Assembly: GCA_028554795.2 (NCBI GenBank)
Contig: JAPYKE020000555.1
Location: forward strand, 62,001-126,000
Reading direction: 5' to 3'
DNA length: 64,000 bases
From: Sinohyriopsis cumingii
Lineage: Eukaryota > Mollusca > Bivalvia > Unionida > Unionidae
Under the pieces are notes generated by a model. It ran no database searches and was not told the DNA's origin. It saw only the letters and a program-made list of their open reading frames with translations. The position numbers were made by a program, and so were the translations under genes. Every line of letters starts with the position of its first letter. Position 1 is the stretch's first letter. Shown piece by piece: positions 23,589 through 35,672 of the stretch.

Positions 23589-23648
23589 AAAAAACTAGAG
23601 CCAATTTTGCAATTTGACTGTCATATTCGTGTTCAGCACATAAAAATT
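23589..23648. repeat. Right terminal inverted repeat
   Basis: Reads AGAGCCAATTTTGC inward and ATATTCGTGTTCAGCAC outward, the reverse complement of the left repeat. Confidence 0.8.
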
Positions 23649-23649
23649 G

Positions 23650-25640
23650 ATAAGAATTGACTAATTTTATTTCAGTAACATGACTTTTGTAAAAATTTGT
23701 TGTCCAGTGTTATCAGACCAAGAGGGTCATTAGCTATGCTCAGTCAATGGGGAGATAATTCAGAGGAACTTTCGGTAAATAGCATCCGACCCGGCGTTTC
23801 AAACTTCTTGTATAGTAATGTAACGGCGAACTGACGTTTTTGCTACATTGTAATAATAAATGTTACTCCTTCAAATATAAATACTGAATGTGTTATTCCT
23901 GATACTAACCAGAATAAACATGGCAAAGAAGCCATGTGTCAAGCGTAGTTACGTTTCCACTTACATTAACACGTGTTTCCACTTTGATATTCATTTTTAG
24001 TAATTAATATACACTAGTGATGATTAAAATGTAACTTATGAGTCCACTTCAAGTTATGACTATGCGTATTTTATCGTAATACTATATTATTCCGTGCATC
24101 GTTTACGTTAGCGATGTTATCTGCATCTCTGATCGTTTCCGAGGAGCTTTGTTAGCCGCCTTCTGAGTGGTCGAGTGTCATGCATCTTCGGCTCTCGGCA
24201 TTTGTCAGGGTTTCATAGGCGCGTGCCTTATTAATATAAATACCGTTACGTTTGGGGCTTCGGGGAGAGCTTCCTGCAGAATTTGTATTGTATACACCTT
24301 TTTTAAATCCAACTTCACTACCTCGGTAAAGTTTGGTAAACTTAACCAGAAATGTCTGATGAAAGATACACAAAATTCAACACAGTTAAGTATGCAAACG
24401 ATGTTGATTGAACATTTAATGTTGCATTCCCCTCAGCGTCTATACTTTGCTTACTGAATTCCCTTTTGGCGACCTTACCGAATTTAACCGAGAACTGAAA
24501 CCAGTTTTACCGAGCTCACCGAGAACTCAACCCGGATTTTACCGAGCTCTCCCAAGTTTATTTACCCATGTTGGGGTACCTTTATTATAATTCCAACGCA
24601 TGTTTCTTGCGATATAGTTACTTTTGGCAGTTTTATCCCGTTTGGGTTCGGTGTATTACAGTGGTAGGGAAATTCCGACATGACCTAGTTTTGCTGAGTT
24701 TCATCATATATGTATAAGGCACTATACCGATGTGTCCCAATGACGTAGGGGGAAATCTCCATTCTAAGACTTTAACTGGCATGTACTTTCTTGAAAGTGG
24801 ATTCGTAGGAGCTTTTTCTATGATGCTTGTCAAGTAATTGTACACATATTGAAATTTCAAGCAAAAGCAACATAATTTAAATGAAATGCTTGAATAATCA
24901 AGTCATTTAACCTTATTTCACTCTTTCTCTTGATTATTATCCATCGAACCTAATATATTAGTCAATGGTATTGACTATTGTTTGCAGTGTCGTCTCCTAA
25001 AAAGGGTTTTGTGCTCAAGTGTGTGCCGTTTTTCAAGAGCATCCTATTGTTTGAAGGCCAGAATGCCGAAATCGCTACAAGACTTATGCAAAGATAAAGC
25101 CCCAAATCGTTCATATCCACCGTATTAGAATTTTAGCAGGACTTTTAAAATGAGTACAATAATGATCACATTACATTAGATCCTATTAATAGACCATATA
25201 CCCGCTCAACTCATAATTTTAGAACGAACAATATATCTTAACCTTTTTTAAAACAATACTGAAATTATAAATTGACGTTCCTTGCCTAAGACATGGTTAT
25301 GAATTGCGAAGATGCAATGCCAGCATGGCGGAAATAGTGCATGTAGTTAGTAACGTCACTCTTAATATGTGACGCTACAAAATATGTTCACTTTTGGACC
25401 AAAATCTCAACACCGTATAACAATTTCATAACTTTTCAATCACCAGATATGTAATTTGAATACACCTGATCACCAGCTTAAGAGGTACCAACTTCTGTGT
25501 TGCTCCATTGACGATTGTTAGCGCCAACCTATAGTGCTATAAAAGAGGATTTAAACCATCGTCGACTTGAAACAGTGAATTGTAACATGAATTCTCAGTC
25601 TTTGATTCACCTGGATTGTGCTTTTCAATTCGGAGTAAGT
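23650..25640. other. Mostly featureless; short tandem repeat inside
   Basis: A minus-strand frame at 24152..24373 and other short frames show no recognisable family. The only structure I see is the 32-bp tandem duplication at 24486..24550. Confidence 0.45.
24486..24550. repeat. Two tandem ~32-bp units (ACCGAGAACT..ACCGAGCTC)
   Basis: Each unit starts ACCGAGAACT and ends TTTTACCGAGCTC. The middle parts differ at a few positions. Confidence 0.85.
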
Positions 25641-25654
25641 CAAAGCAAGGTCAA

Positions 25655-25803
25655 ATCCAATGGACGATTTTTCTCGTGGGTCGGTGGTTCTTTCCGGGGT
25701 TTTCCCGGTTTCTTCCTCCACCATTTATACTGGCCGCCATGTATAGCCTTTCTTCTCATAAAAATGGAGTTAAACCCTAAAACAAAACAAACAACAACCA
25801 AAA
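25655..25803 (+). mobile_element. Dispersed repeat tail (GTGGGT..CCGGTTTC type)
   Basis: TCTCGTGGGTCGGTGGTTC, TTCCGGGG, CCGGTTTCTTCCTCCACC, CTGGCCGCCATG and GAGTTAAACCCTAAA are followed by an ACAAAACAAACAACAACC tail. This order matches a short dispersed repeat I know from many mollusc genomes, whose tails likewise end in AAAC-type repeats. The head of the element is not recognisable. It supports a molluscan origin. Confidence 0.6.
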
Positions 25804-25804
25804 A

Positions 25805-27910
25805 TGCACACTTTACCGCAAATTACCGTACATAGGAAAACATCGGGAAACTTTAATATAGATATTTTTTATTCTTCACTTAGAGAAATTTATGAATATC
25901 ACAACAATTATTTAGTCTGCGTATTATAAAAATAATATTTGACATGTTTGCAATTTCTCCCTTTTTTGGCAAGAAAAAATGCTTTTCTTCATATGTCGGA
26001 AATGTTCAACTTTTGATCAGTTCCTGGCGTAATATCTTGTTCTGATGGTTGTAATAATTGTTGCCATGGAGATGACCCCTGATAAGTTGGGATTTGGTGC
26101 GAATATGTTAGCATTTCTTTGCATGTTAAGGCCATACATTTCTTGAAACGAATTGACGTGTCTGACTTAAATGCCCAACAAGATTTGAATATTTTCCTCT
26201 TGCGCACCTAATTAAAATTTATTCAGCCTTTCTTCAAGGTAACGCAGGGTTTATAAGTTTAATTTTAGAAATAAGTTTATCACTACTTCGGTTAAAAATT
26301 CAGAAGAATTTCACAGAATTTTGTTGAAGTTATATTAGTGGCTGGTATATATGCACAATAGATGCTTAACATTGTATTTGGCTCAATATAGTTTCTGAAG
26401 TTCAAACTATATTTGGTTTTTCTCTTACGTCTAGCGTATCTGTTTGTGGACGTAGTGAATTAGACTTTTTATAAGTTTTAATTCGTTTTGAATTTTATTT
26501 GTACTGTCAAAACCAAAAACATTTCGAAACGTAAACTAGTGAGTATATATTAAATACAGAATCACGTTCGAGTTTTATTTTCTTTACCGAGTTGGAAGAA
26601 CAACTCGTTTGATATTGCAAATGAGTAGGTTAATGCCTGATATATTTAACGTATCCATAATCCATATCAAACGCTTTATTTCTGCCAACGCGGAATAAAG
26701 CACGTGCATAGGATTGTATATACAACACACATACGATACGTATGCTTCATCTCTACCAATAATTTATACCTTGCAAAAGCTGAGAATAAATGCGAAATAT
26801 TATTCATAAGGAGTGATGCATGATATAAAATGAATCTAAAGAACACTCTGAACATACATTGTCACATTTACTTCTATATTTAGTCAATATGATAGGAAAC
26901 CTTTACATGCAACATTCTGATAATTGAATTTTCATTTACGTGTGTTGGATTAGTTTATGTGTCTTTAATTAGAAAAGAACAAACAACCAGAATATCATTA
27001 TAGTTATAGCAGATTGAATAGTTACATGTATTTTACACAATTTGACCTGACTTTGAGTACATCGTGCAATCAAAATAATACAGAAAGTTTATTTTTAAAA
27101 GGGATAGTACACTTGACTCATTGTGCAATCCTGAAAATCACTGAAGACTTCAGCTAATGTCTTGAGGAACTAGAATGTAACTTTATTTTATAAACTGTGA
27201 TCAACTTTGTTTCTTCATAAGAAATCCAGGAATGTCAAGATAATGTTTTTAATAGTTTGTACCCAATAATTCATACTGCCATTGGTGTCATTTTGTGACA
27301 TATCGGACACAAAAGTGAACATTTTACATTTTATTAATGGTATAAAGAGCTTCGTAGCTCAACGTTACCGATATAAAACTCTCTTACATATGTGTGTTGG
27401 AATATCCCCTGCCCAATTTGAAATACTAGCAGACATGTCTAGCCAAACCACCAAAGCTATACTTATGCCGAAAGGCTCACATGAAAACAGGACCCGTTGA
27501 GGAAATTAGAACTGTGTGGACTTCATTGCCTGTAGCTTATGTGAAGATTTTCTTGCCTATAGCCTCTGTGTGTATATCATTGCTTTTGTCTCTAGATTAT
27601 ACTCAGAATCCATATAACTCAACCCCATGAGACACGACGTGGCAGAAATATGCTTAGATCAGAGTGTCACGTCAGAAACTATAATGGTAATTACTTTCAA
27701 TTATTCCAATAAAAATGTATTCAACTCGTTAAGTATGAAGTTGAACTTCGAAAGTAGATTTCGATGGTGCGGTCTATGAGAATTAACTCAAAAAGTCAAA
27801 CTTAGACTTTGAAAGAGTTATGCCCCATTGCCAAGGAGTACACAAGAGATCGTCTACTTAATAATACGACTCTATGGTCATAAATTAAGTAAAAAAATGA
27901 TATTACCAGC
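25805..27910. other. AT-rich stretch, nothing recognised
   Basis: Short frames only (for example 27282..27500), without motifs. Confidence 0.5.
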
Positions 27911-27983
27911 AAGGTTTGTAAAATTCGACAAATAATTTATTTCCCTATAATACAAAGCGAAAAATAATATATATATATATATA

Positions 27984-28020
<37 letters not shown>

Positions 28021-28021
28021 A
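27911..28021 (+). repeat. Dispersed motif copy plus (TA)n(TG)n(AG)n
   Basis: TTTGTAAAATTCGACAAATA and then ATTTATTTCCCTATAATAC (27911..27952) run into GAAAAATAATATA and a three-part microsatellite (27966..28021). This is the clearest case of the dispersed motif directly joined to simple sequence. The order (TA)(TG)(AG) suggests successive slippage. Confidence 0.7.
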
Positions 28022-28040
28022 CAACGTGGTCGAGTTAGAG

Positions 28041-28500
28041 TTATTTCTCTTTGCATACTTTATGGCAGGAATGACCAATCTTATGTGGAAACAATACCAC
28101 ATCCATTTTCCTATTATGGTACACATTCAAGGTATAGCTAGGAGCCAACATATCTTGAAGTTTTTCCAATACAGGAATGCCGCACACTGTCTCTTTGAAA
28201 TGCCTTATTGATGTAACAGGAGTTCTGCCTCCCTTCCTTGTTTGGGTCTGTCCGATTTTCACCTGCCGAACCCGCCCTTTCTGTTATGCGGTCTCATTCT
28301 TGTCGGCTTACGTTCGCCCCATAAATACGGCATGGGCTAAGCACATCTGGTCTTGGGAGTTGATAATTTGGACGTTAATGTGGTTGGCGGTGCAATTGTC
28401 GTCCACCAATAAAACTTTTCTGCATCCGCTATCTTTAGGAGGTAAACCGTGGATCATGCGAATAGTGTTTTTTTTTTCCTTTCCATACTTCATCTTAAAC
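28041..28500 (-). pseudogene. Unidentified coding-like stretch, minus strand
   Basis: Two adjacent minus-strand frames (28308..28493 and 28041..28262) contain non-simple text such as RKVLLVDDNCTAN and GGRTPVTSIRHFKETVCG. The DNCTAN piece recalls the catalytic-core aspartate block of pogo/Tigger-type transposases, but the expected downstream motifs are missing, so I do not assign it. Long plus-strand frames overlap here (28177..28518, 28449..28811) with less convincing residues. Confidence 0.22.
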
Positions 28501-28906
28501 TCGTCATTGGATTGTTGAACGTGTTAAACTTTGTCGATAACTGTAGTGTTAAATCAGCCAAAGTAATAAACCCTATCCAAATAGGAGACTTCAGACTTTT
28601 CGTGATGGCTGGAAATTCTCAAACGATCGCTCCCTTTAGCTTGATATTGACGTTTCAATGTCTCTACCAGCAATTTCCACAAATCTCTAATTATATCCGC
28701 TGCTTTCTCGGGTGGCACTTAAGACTTGAACATATATGTCGTAGTTCTAAATTTTCAGGAAATAGATTTATAACTCTTTCAGATGTGAAAATAATATTCG
28801 CGAGCTATTAAGTCACGTTATGTTCTGGTGGATCTGAATCCTCTTCGTCTTGTGGCACAGGAAGTGGAAGGTGCTTGTTCACTTATGTCATCTTCAAAAT
28901 CACTGA

Positions 28907-28908
<2 letters not shown>

Positions 28909-28972
<64 letters not shown>
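28909..28972. repeat. (TA)n microsatellite at the left edge of copy A
   Basis: Pure TA, ending exactly where the duplicated unit begins (ATGGAGAGCTTCTC). Confidence 0.98.
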
Positions 28973-28974
<2 letters not shown>

Positions 28975-31484
28975 AGAGCTTCTCATGCTGAGAGTATATA
29001 AATCATTTAGTTTTCACACTGTGAAGATGAATCATGCAAGAGTCAAAACAGATCGTCCCTCTGGCACACAGATCTAGAGAGAGTCATACGAACGTATATT
29101 TCAGATGAAGTTGCTTACTACCCCTCGAGATAAATGTTAAGATACATCTATCTAGATACAGTACATTGGACTTCAGAATGTCTACATCATCAAAGCAAAG
29201 GAAGACATTGTAATGTTGCAAAATATTTTAGAGATAATTTCGCAGTATATTCTTGTCGTCGTCAGCGTGACACGTAAACATCGGGTCTAACGTAAGGGCT
29301 AGACTAGCAATTTTTTGCTGACTATGTCGGATGGGATCTGCTCTTTGTCGGGACATGAATTCAATTTTCGTTAAAATCCCTTCGATAACGGTCCGACAGA
29401 TACGTCAATGTAGGGAGTGTAGGGAATGACAGGGTTGAGCAAAATCAGACATAAACATTGGGAAATCTTGGGCCATTTGAAACAGGTGTCATAAGATTAT
29501 ATGGACCTATTTAGCATAGGATTTCTCGTTTGGCCCCATAACGCCTCCAGCATGTGAACATATGGACTAATGATAACTGTATAATAACACTCCCATGTTA
29601 AATCTATGGTCTAGCTTAACATGTAATTTCCCATTCGTCTCATATAGTGGCGCATATTGAAGTGAACTCTAAAAATGTTGCTATTCGCCCCCAATATTCA
29701 TGACCAGTTAAACACAGGATTTTTCGTTTGACCCCATACCACCTCCCACTTCTCAACCTTTTGGATCATCTTAATACCCGTTCGACCTCTATCTCCCATT
29801 TGTTACGGCTCGCTTAACACAGTGAACCGCTAACTTGAAATACCCACCGAGCGATGTCTGAAATTCAGATTAATATCGTAAAGTAAGTAAACATAACACC
29901 ATATAGCTCGACACATTCACATTCAAGGCTAACAGTACATGTAACTGAGTATTCCTTAGAAAAACGGTAGATTGCCTATACTAAATAAATAATTCTCACA
30001 CAGAAAAATATGTCAATGTTTTTTTCCTACAACAGAACTCTTTCTAAAGCAGGTTTGATGGTCACTCGTCAGTTTATTCTGCAAGCTAATCGATTGCTGT
30101 TTTTCATTTATTAACGCTGGCAGAGAATGATAGATAATGAAGAGAAGTAAGTCAATATTTTCAAAGTAAAAAAATATATAAAATGATTTTCAGATTTAAT
30201 TTTCTTATCTGTTTATTTTTAAAAAAAAACCACATAGCCATATTCGATATGAAAATTAAATTTTGGAAGATAATGAATAAGAGTGATGTTGTTTCTTTTC
30301 AAGCCTAAGATTTTGAAATTGTAGACTTACCATAGGATCAACAGAAAAATAGTCTGTCTGTGGATAATTGTAAACGCGATTTTACTATTAATTCTGTCTC
30401 TTTACTTTTTATGGGTGTGGGGTATGTGGAGATTTTTCTTTTTTGCTGTGATAGCGGGAAAAAACGGAGAAGGTTTATCGTACAAGATTATCCAATATTT
30501 ATTTTTATAAACTGTTGAAAATACTCCGCTTTTCTATCGTGTACCTGAGGAGAAGAAAACAAATCCGTCCTCAAAGCTTAGTTTAAAGTACATGACTTCA
30601 CTCGATGCGGATGTCACATGACTTTATTACTACTCCTTAAAAAGAAAGGTGCATATCTGGAATAGGGGAGAAAATGTTTCCTGCGGATTACACAGTTGAT
30701 CAAATATCTTAGTGTCTTCAGTTCTTATTGGCACGAAAAAAGAAACCCACCCTTCAATAGTGTGTGATATAATTTTTACTAAAAGTAACAAAAGAACTCA
30801 AAGTAGTCTGAACATATAAATAATGTGCATAACAAAGTTTAATTATTCTTACCTTTTGCTTAAAACCGCGCAAGGTTTCTAATTAAATATATAGTCGTCA
30901 ATGGTTTTGTTTTGGAGTCAATTAAAGAAAAGGTTTTCACCGTATCACACGCTGATTCCACACGTGAGTTTTCCCCCGCTCTTCCTGTACAGCAACCTTG
31001 ATATCCATTTTAAGCTATAACAAGATTTGTTTCGACATTCAGTGGTACAACTACTTATTTATTTGTTTAAATCTTGGTAGTAGATCCCCTACATTTCAAT
31101 TAAAACTACAATTGATCAGACTTCGTTAATTACGGGTCACGTCCATTCACATCCCTGTCGGTTATCTCATGGTCTCATAATTTGCCCAGCCCTTTGTTCT
31201 TCATCTGTAAATGTTGCTACCGTTTTCCGAGTCTTGCATTCGTCACCGTCTCTCCTATAAAAGGAACTTTGCTTCCCTAACCACTATCTTCACTGCATAA
31301 TTGTTAAACAAAATTAATCTAATATGACCCAACCCTCACCCACCCATCCCCACTATTTTGTTTGCTAAAGGTTAATGGTGCGTTGGCATTTGCAGAGAAA
31401 ATGATAGTTATATATAATACGCGTTCATAGAGTTTATATCGCTAATCCACTGACGAAGATTAATTAGCCAAAAAGTTTTGAAAC

Positions 31485-31831
31485 TATCTGTCTATCCATC
31501 GATTTATCTATCCGTCCATACGTCTACCTATCTGTCTAACTATCCATACATCTGTTGATCTATCCATCCATTCATCTGTCTATCCATCGATCCATATGCC
31601 TATCTATCTATGTATCGATGTATCGATGTTTCTATCCATCCATCCATCCATCTGACTGCATGTCCATTTGTCTCTCCGTCTGTGCGACTATCCGCCTGTC
31701 CGTCCGTCGATCCGTTTATCTGCCTATCTATCTTTCTCTCTATCTATCTAGCGATATATCACTCTTTCTTTCTATCTATATATCTGTCTATCTATCTATC
31801 TATCTGTCTGTTTATCGATCTAGCGAGAGAC

Positions 31832-31862
<31 letters not shown>

Positions 31863-31925
31863 AAGGGGAGACAGACAGAGAGAGAGAAAGAAAGGGAGGG
31901 AGGGAGAGAGACAGAGACAGACGGT
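31485..31925. repeat. Cryptically simple TCTA/TCCA then GACA/GAGA region
   Basis: Pyrimidine-rich tetranucleotide variants pass into AGAGACAGACAG-type purine repeats. Frames reading Pro-Ser-Ile-His are artefacts. Copy B is about 110 bp shorter here. Confidence 0.95.
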
Positions 31926-32040
31926 TAATATTTATGCAATGACCTTTCTGTTGCAGCTATTTTGAATCCAAAAGCTGTGTAATTGTGGGGGGAGTCAAAC
32001 TGCGAATAACGAAGTACGAGATTGTTTCAATTATGTATTT

Positions 32041-32041
32041 A

Positions 32042-32083
<42 letters not shown>
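32041..32083. repeat. (TA)n(GA)n microsatellite, copy A
   Basis: In copy B the same site is a longer pure (TA)n (41131..41208) followed by a few GATA/GACA units. Confidence 0.95.
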
Positions 32084-32085
<2 letters not shown>

Positions 32086-34104
32086 GTTGACGCTCATTGT
32101 AGCTGCTTTTGTAGCAGCAAAATACCAATAATATTGTTGGTGCTTCTACCTACCGTTTCCAAAGATAATGCTTTCCCCTACCGCGTACAGTTGTCTATTA
32201 CTGCTGCAATGGTTAATTATTCACTGATTTTAACTTCTTTATCGAATGAAATGTGTTTACTCCCCAGCATAAAAAACGATCATTGTATCATGTCCTAGAT
32301 GTATGACTCGAACCTACCTACAAGTATTGCGGTCATTTGATAAAGGTAGTTAATTCAGTTATTGTGTCCCCTTTGCATTCCGTAGTCCTTTTACGTGTTT
32401 ATATTGTACTTTGGTCTGCTTGAGTATTATAACAGGATGTTTTGAGTTTAATAATATGTTTTTTTTATTGTTGGAGAGCAAACCCTCTGTTAACCATTGT
32501 CGAAGGTATAATTTCCATGTCAAGTGCGTCAATAGCATACGTCGTCAATTTACTCAAGCAAAATCGAAATAAATATAGTTTGCTGATCATTGGGAAGTAT
32601 AGGTTATACAGTTATCTCTGGTTGCAATTTATAAAAAGATAGGAAAAGAAACATTAAAAATGTTCACTTCCTGGCAAATGTTTGTTTGTTTTCTACTTAG
32701 TTTTGGGAACTGTAGTATCAAAGATCTTTATTTTAAGACATTGTTTAAATGGTATGAAATCTTTGTTCTCCTCCGTCAATACTTTTACACTCTACAACCA
32801 GACGTAATTAAAGGGAACATATGCACGTTACAACCTTGCCAACACTTGTTATTCTGAAAGTTTCAAATAGTTTTTGATCATTATTTTCTAATTATTCTGA
32901 AAAGTGCCCCAAGTAAGCAAACAAAATGGAATCAAACAAATCCACCTTTTGATGTAGAATTTGAGGACAAATGTTCAAAAGTTCATTCTTAAGCAAACTG
33001 AAGCCACTGATTGGATGTCATTTTATTCGTGTGCAATGTTCAGCCCAGTGTAAACAATCAATAGTCATAACAAATCCCTAAGCGCCTGCACAGTGTGCAA
33101 TTGAGAGAACCAGAACCGCGTATTAAAATTAAGTGTGACCCTTGCAAAAGTGTAGCGAGTTAAAAAAAAATTCATAGCAATTCTGTTCCCAATATACACA
33201 ACGTAAGTAACAGTTTCAGTAGTATATGTGAGAAGAAAATCGAACCATGTTTGCGTAAATGTCTACTGTACAAATTTGAAAACGGTAATCAAAACTCCAC
33301 TACGTAGCGAATCGTGCTTAAGCTACATTTGATAAACGTGCAAAATAAAACGATCGCAGTTTAATTAATAATAATTCCATCGATAAATTCTGCGGACTAC
33401 TTTTGTTTCCCTGTTTCCAGATCATTTGATGTGAAGTTTTATCTGTATCAACGCCTTACACCCTCATAATAACAACAACAAGATCCCACACAACCACTCC
33501 TGTGATTTCCGATAACAAATGACAAGCCACAGATTAAAACAGACCATTAGAAGTTAAAACAATGTTAATTCCACAGTTTCCTGCACTCCAACACTCACCC
33601 CTTTTGCTGAAGAAGGCATATGGCAGGCTTTAGAAGCCAATCTTCGGAAAATGTTACGTTTCACCTCGACAACATGTTACAGCAGCGATTATTAAAGGTC
33701 AGGGTCATATGTCAAGGGGAATCACTAAAAATGGACCCGATTTTGTTTCTGAAAGATCGAAATGCGTATAACATAACAACGACGTTGCTATAACAACACG
33801 TGTCATACGCAAACGCAATTTTCGAAAAAAAGGAAATATTCTTGGTTTAACCGCAACAACCATTTTTTGATATATTAAAGTAATGGTCATAGCAATATAT
33901 CGATGGCATGACCCGCTATGACATGCTACCCCGTATCACTGTATAAAGAATCAATGCATCTTGGCTAGCGAAGATAGGGCTATGTATTATATTGCAGTTA
34001 AGAGGCTAATGCAAGAAAACTTCCATATACTTAAAAGTGAATGTTTAGTTGATTAAATCTGCTGATCAGATGTTAGAAAGGAAGTAAATTGTAATTATAA
34101 GAAT

Positions 34105-34247
34105 AAATGATTATGGTTGGGTATTTATCGATGTGTGAATTTTACCTAATCACTCACAAAGTTAACATAAAGTCCTTCGGACTTCATTGACTTTGTGAGT
34201 GATTAGGTAAAATTTACACATCGATAAATACCCAACCATGATCATTT
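34105..34247. repeat. Fold-back (palindromic) element 2
   Basis: Arms of about 57 bp are reverse complements with one or two mismatches. They begin AAATGATTATGGTTGGG and end CCCAACCATGATCATTT. The apex has a small second stem, AAGTCC/GGACTT, with a TTC loop, separated from the main stem by short unpaired segments. The shoulder reads CACTCACAAAG. Only the left arm survives in copy B (43338..43413). Confidence 0.9.
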
Positions 34248-34898
34248 AATCGTATAGTAAATTTAATGACTAGCATAATGTTACGATATTAGCTCTACAA
34301 TAGTTGAAGAGTTTCAGAAGTTTTACATTTTCATCTCAGTGAAGAGAACAAATATATAATAAAGCTTTCCATCTTTCTTCTAGTGATACTTTCCCATCAA
34401 CGGAAACCATGCTATAAAAACACTAAGCTCTATCCGTGTAGATATGTATTTCCCGGTAAACGTAAACCAAATGTTATGTCCTGTTTAATACTGTAATACA
34501 ATTTCCAGTACGAAAATTAGGTTAGATAGCCATGCCGCTTTTGAATATAAAGATTTATTAGCGTTTCTGTAATCATGATATTTGTTCTTTGAAGATAGTA
34601 TAGCAATTCATAATTAGATATATTTAGTGTTCCGACCAATATCAAATTATTCTTAGGCATATATAAGTGCTGAAATTAGCATTGGTCTCAAAGATGTTTT
34701 ATACAGGAGTGTGCATAATTTAGTCTTTGTGGCATTAATAACCGAAATCCATAAAACTATCACTCGAGATTTATATAAAGTATCTAATAACTTAAAACAA
34801 CAATGTTACGATATTACTTAAATATTCAGTACGCAAGTTTTCAACGAATATGATGAGTTCGAACCGCCACTTATCACACCCATAAAGTGAAACTGGCA

Positions 34899-34902
34899 GT
34901 GT

Positions 34903-34952
<50 letters not shown>

Positions 34953-35235
34953 TTAGAATTTATACATTTTTCAAACATATCTCTACGATGTCTGCATTGT
35001 GGCAGTTTATAGTGATATCCAGCACTGGGTCATCGTGCCGCAAACATTTGTATCATGTCCCACCCAGTTACATTACCCTGACGACAGGCCGACCAGTCCT
35101 AATTATAACTTCTTAATGATGAGCGCCAAGCTAGTACCATTTCATAAGTCTTTGGTATTACTCAGCATGGGTTCGAACTCCCGACCTCCTTCATCCGAGG
35201 CAAACGCTCTAATAACTTAGGCCACCAGAGCGGTC
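34899..35235 (-). mobile_element. tRNA-derived SINE, copy A of the unit
   Basis: Same family as 9308..9658 but diverged. Head at the right: TGGCCTAAGTTATTAGAGC, then the B box GTTCGAACCC. The core GACTGGTCGGCC is kept and the tail is (CA)n at 34899..34951 on the reverse strand. The core lacks several bases of the GAGGCAGCTG part that copy B keeps. Possible flanking TGAAA repeats are too short to be sure. Confidence 0.88.
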
Positions 35236-35637
35236 ATGAAATAGGGAAAACGGTTAGATCAAAATTATACAACGGCATTTCAATAAGCAGTTTCATATTT
35301 TTTATTCACACAGTAAATGTATAGCTTTTTATCATGGTAAACAATGTGTTTTATTGTGCTACAAAGTCTTTTATTCTAAAAAGAATAGGGAATGGCTGGA
35401 GGGAGGAAGGGCTTCAAGTTTTTCAAATTGTACTGCGATATGCCATGTTTAATTCCTCTGTCCATGCAATTGGGATTGTTGGGTTCATCAAACTGCTCAG
35501 AGAGGATTTTAAATCTGTTTGTTTTGAAGGTGCATAAATATGTAAAGATCTAAAAATGATAATAACATATAACACACATTTATAGTGTTTATGTTCTTAA
35601 TACACTGATAAAGGCACATTTGCCGATCCAGTTGGAG

Positions 35638-35639
<2 letters not shown>

Positions 35640-35671
<32 letters not shown>

Positions 35672-35672
35672 C
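35640..35672. repeat. (TCTA)n microsatellite
   Basis: Eight or so TCTA units, then CATA units. In copy B this locus is reduced and TA-rich. Confidence 0.95.

Larger units (their letters stand above)
21361..23648 (+). mobile_element. Compact TIR DNA transposon with one intact ORF
   Basis: About 2.3 kb bounded by imperfect terminal inverted repeats of about 55 bp (left about 21361..21417, right about 23589..23648). Both share GAACACGAATAT and, further in, TTGGCTCT. Between them lies one uninterrupted 562-codon gene with its own promoter-like 5' region. No intron is needed and no stop or frameshift is visible, so the copy is recent or under selection. The exact ends and target-site duplication could not be fixed. 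I know of the protein family as widespread and uncharacterised in invertebrate genomes. The superfamily is unresolved; DDE-type chemistry is an inference from spaced acidic residues. Confidence 0.8.

Noticed and set aside
24152..24373. Frame with AYETLTNAESRR resembling a J-domain end
   Set aside because: The similarity is a handful of residues; there is no HPD motif or helix pattern.
31555..31965. Pro-Ser-Ile-His and Arg-Glu-rich frames here and at 40732..41016
   Set aside because: TCTA/GACA simple repeats; the sequence is not stable between copies.
33705..33890. Identical 61-codon minus-strand frames at 33705 and 42938
   Set aside because: Identity is explained by the recent A/B duplication; there is no motif and the block is absent from copy C.
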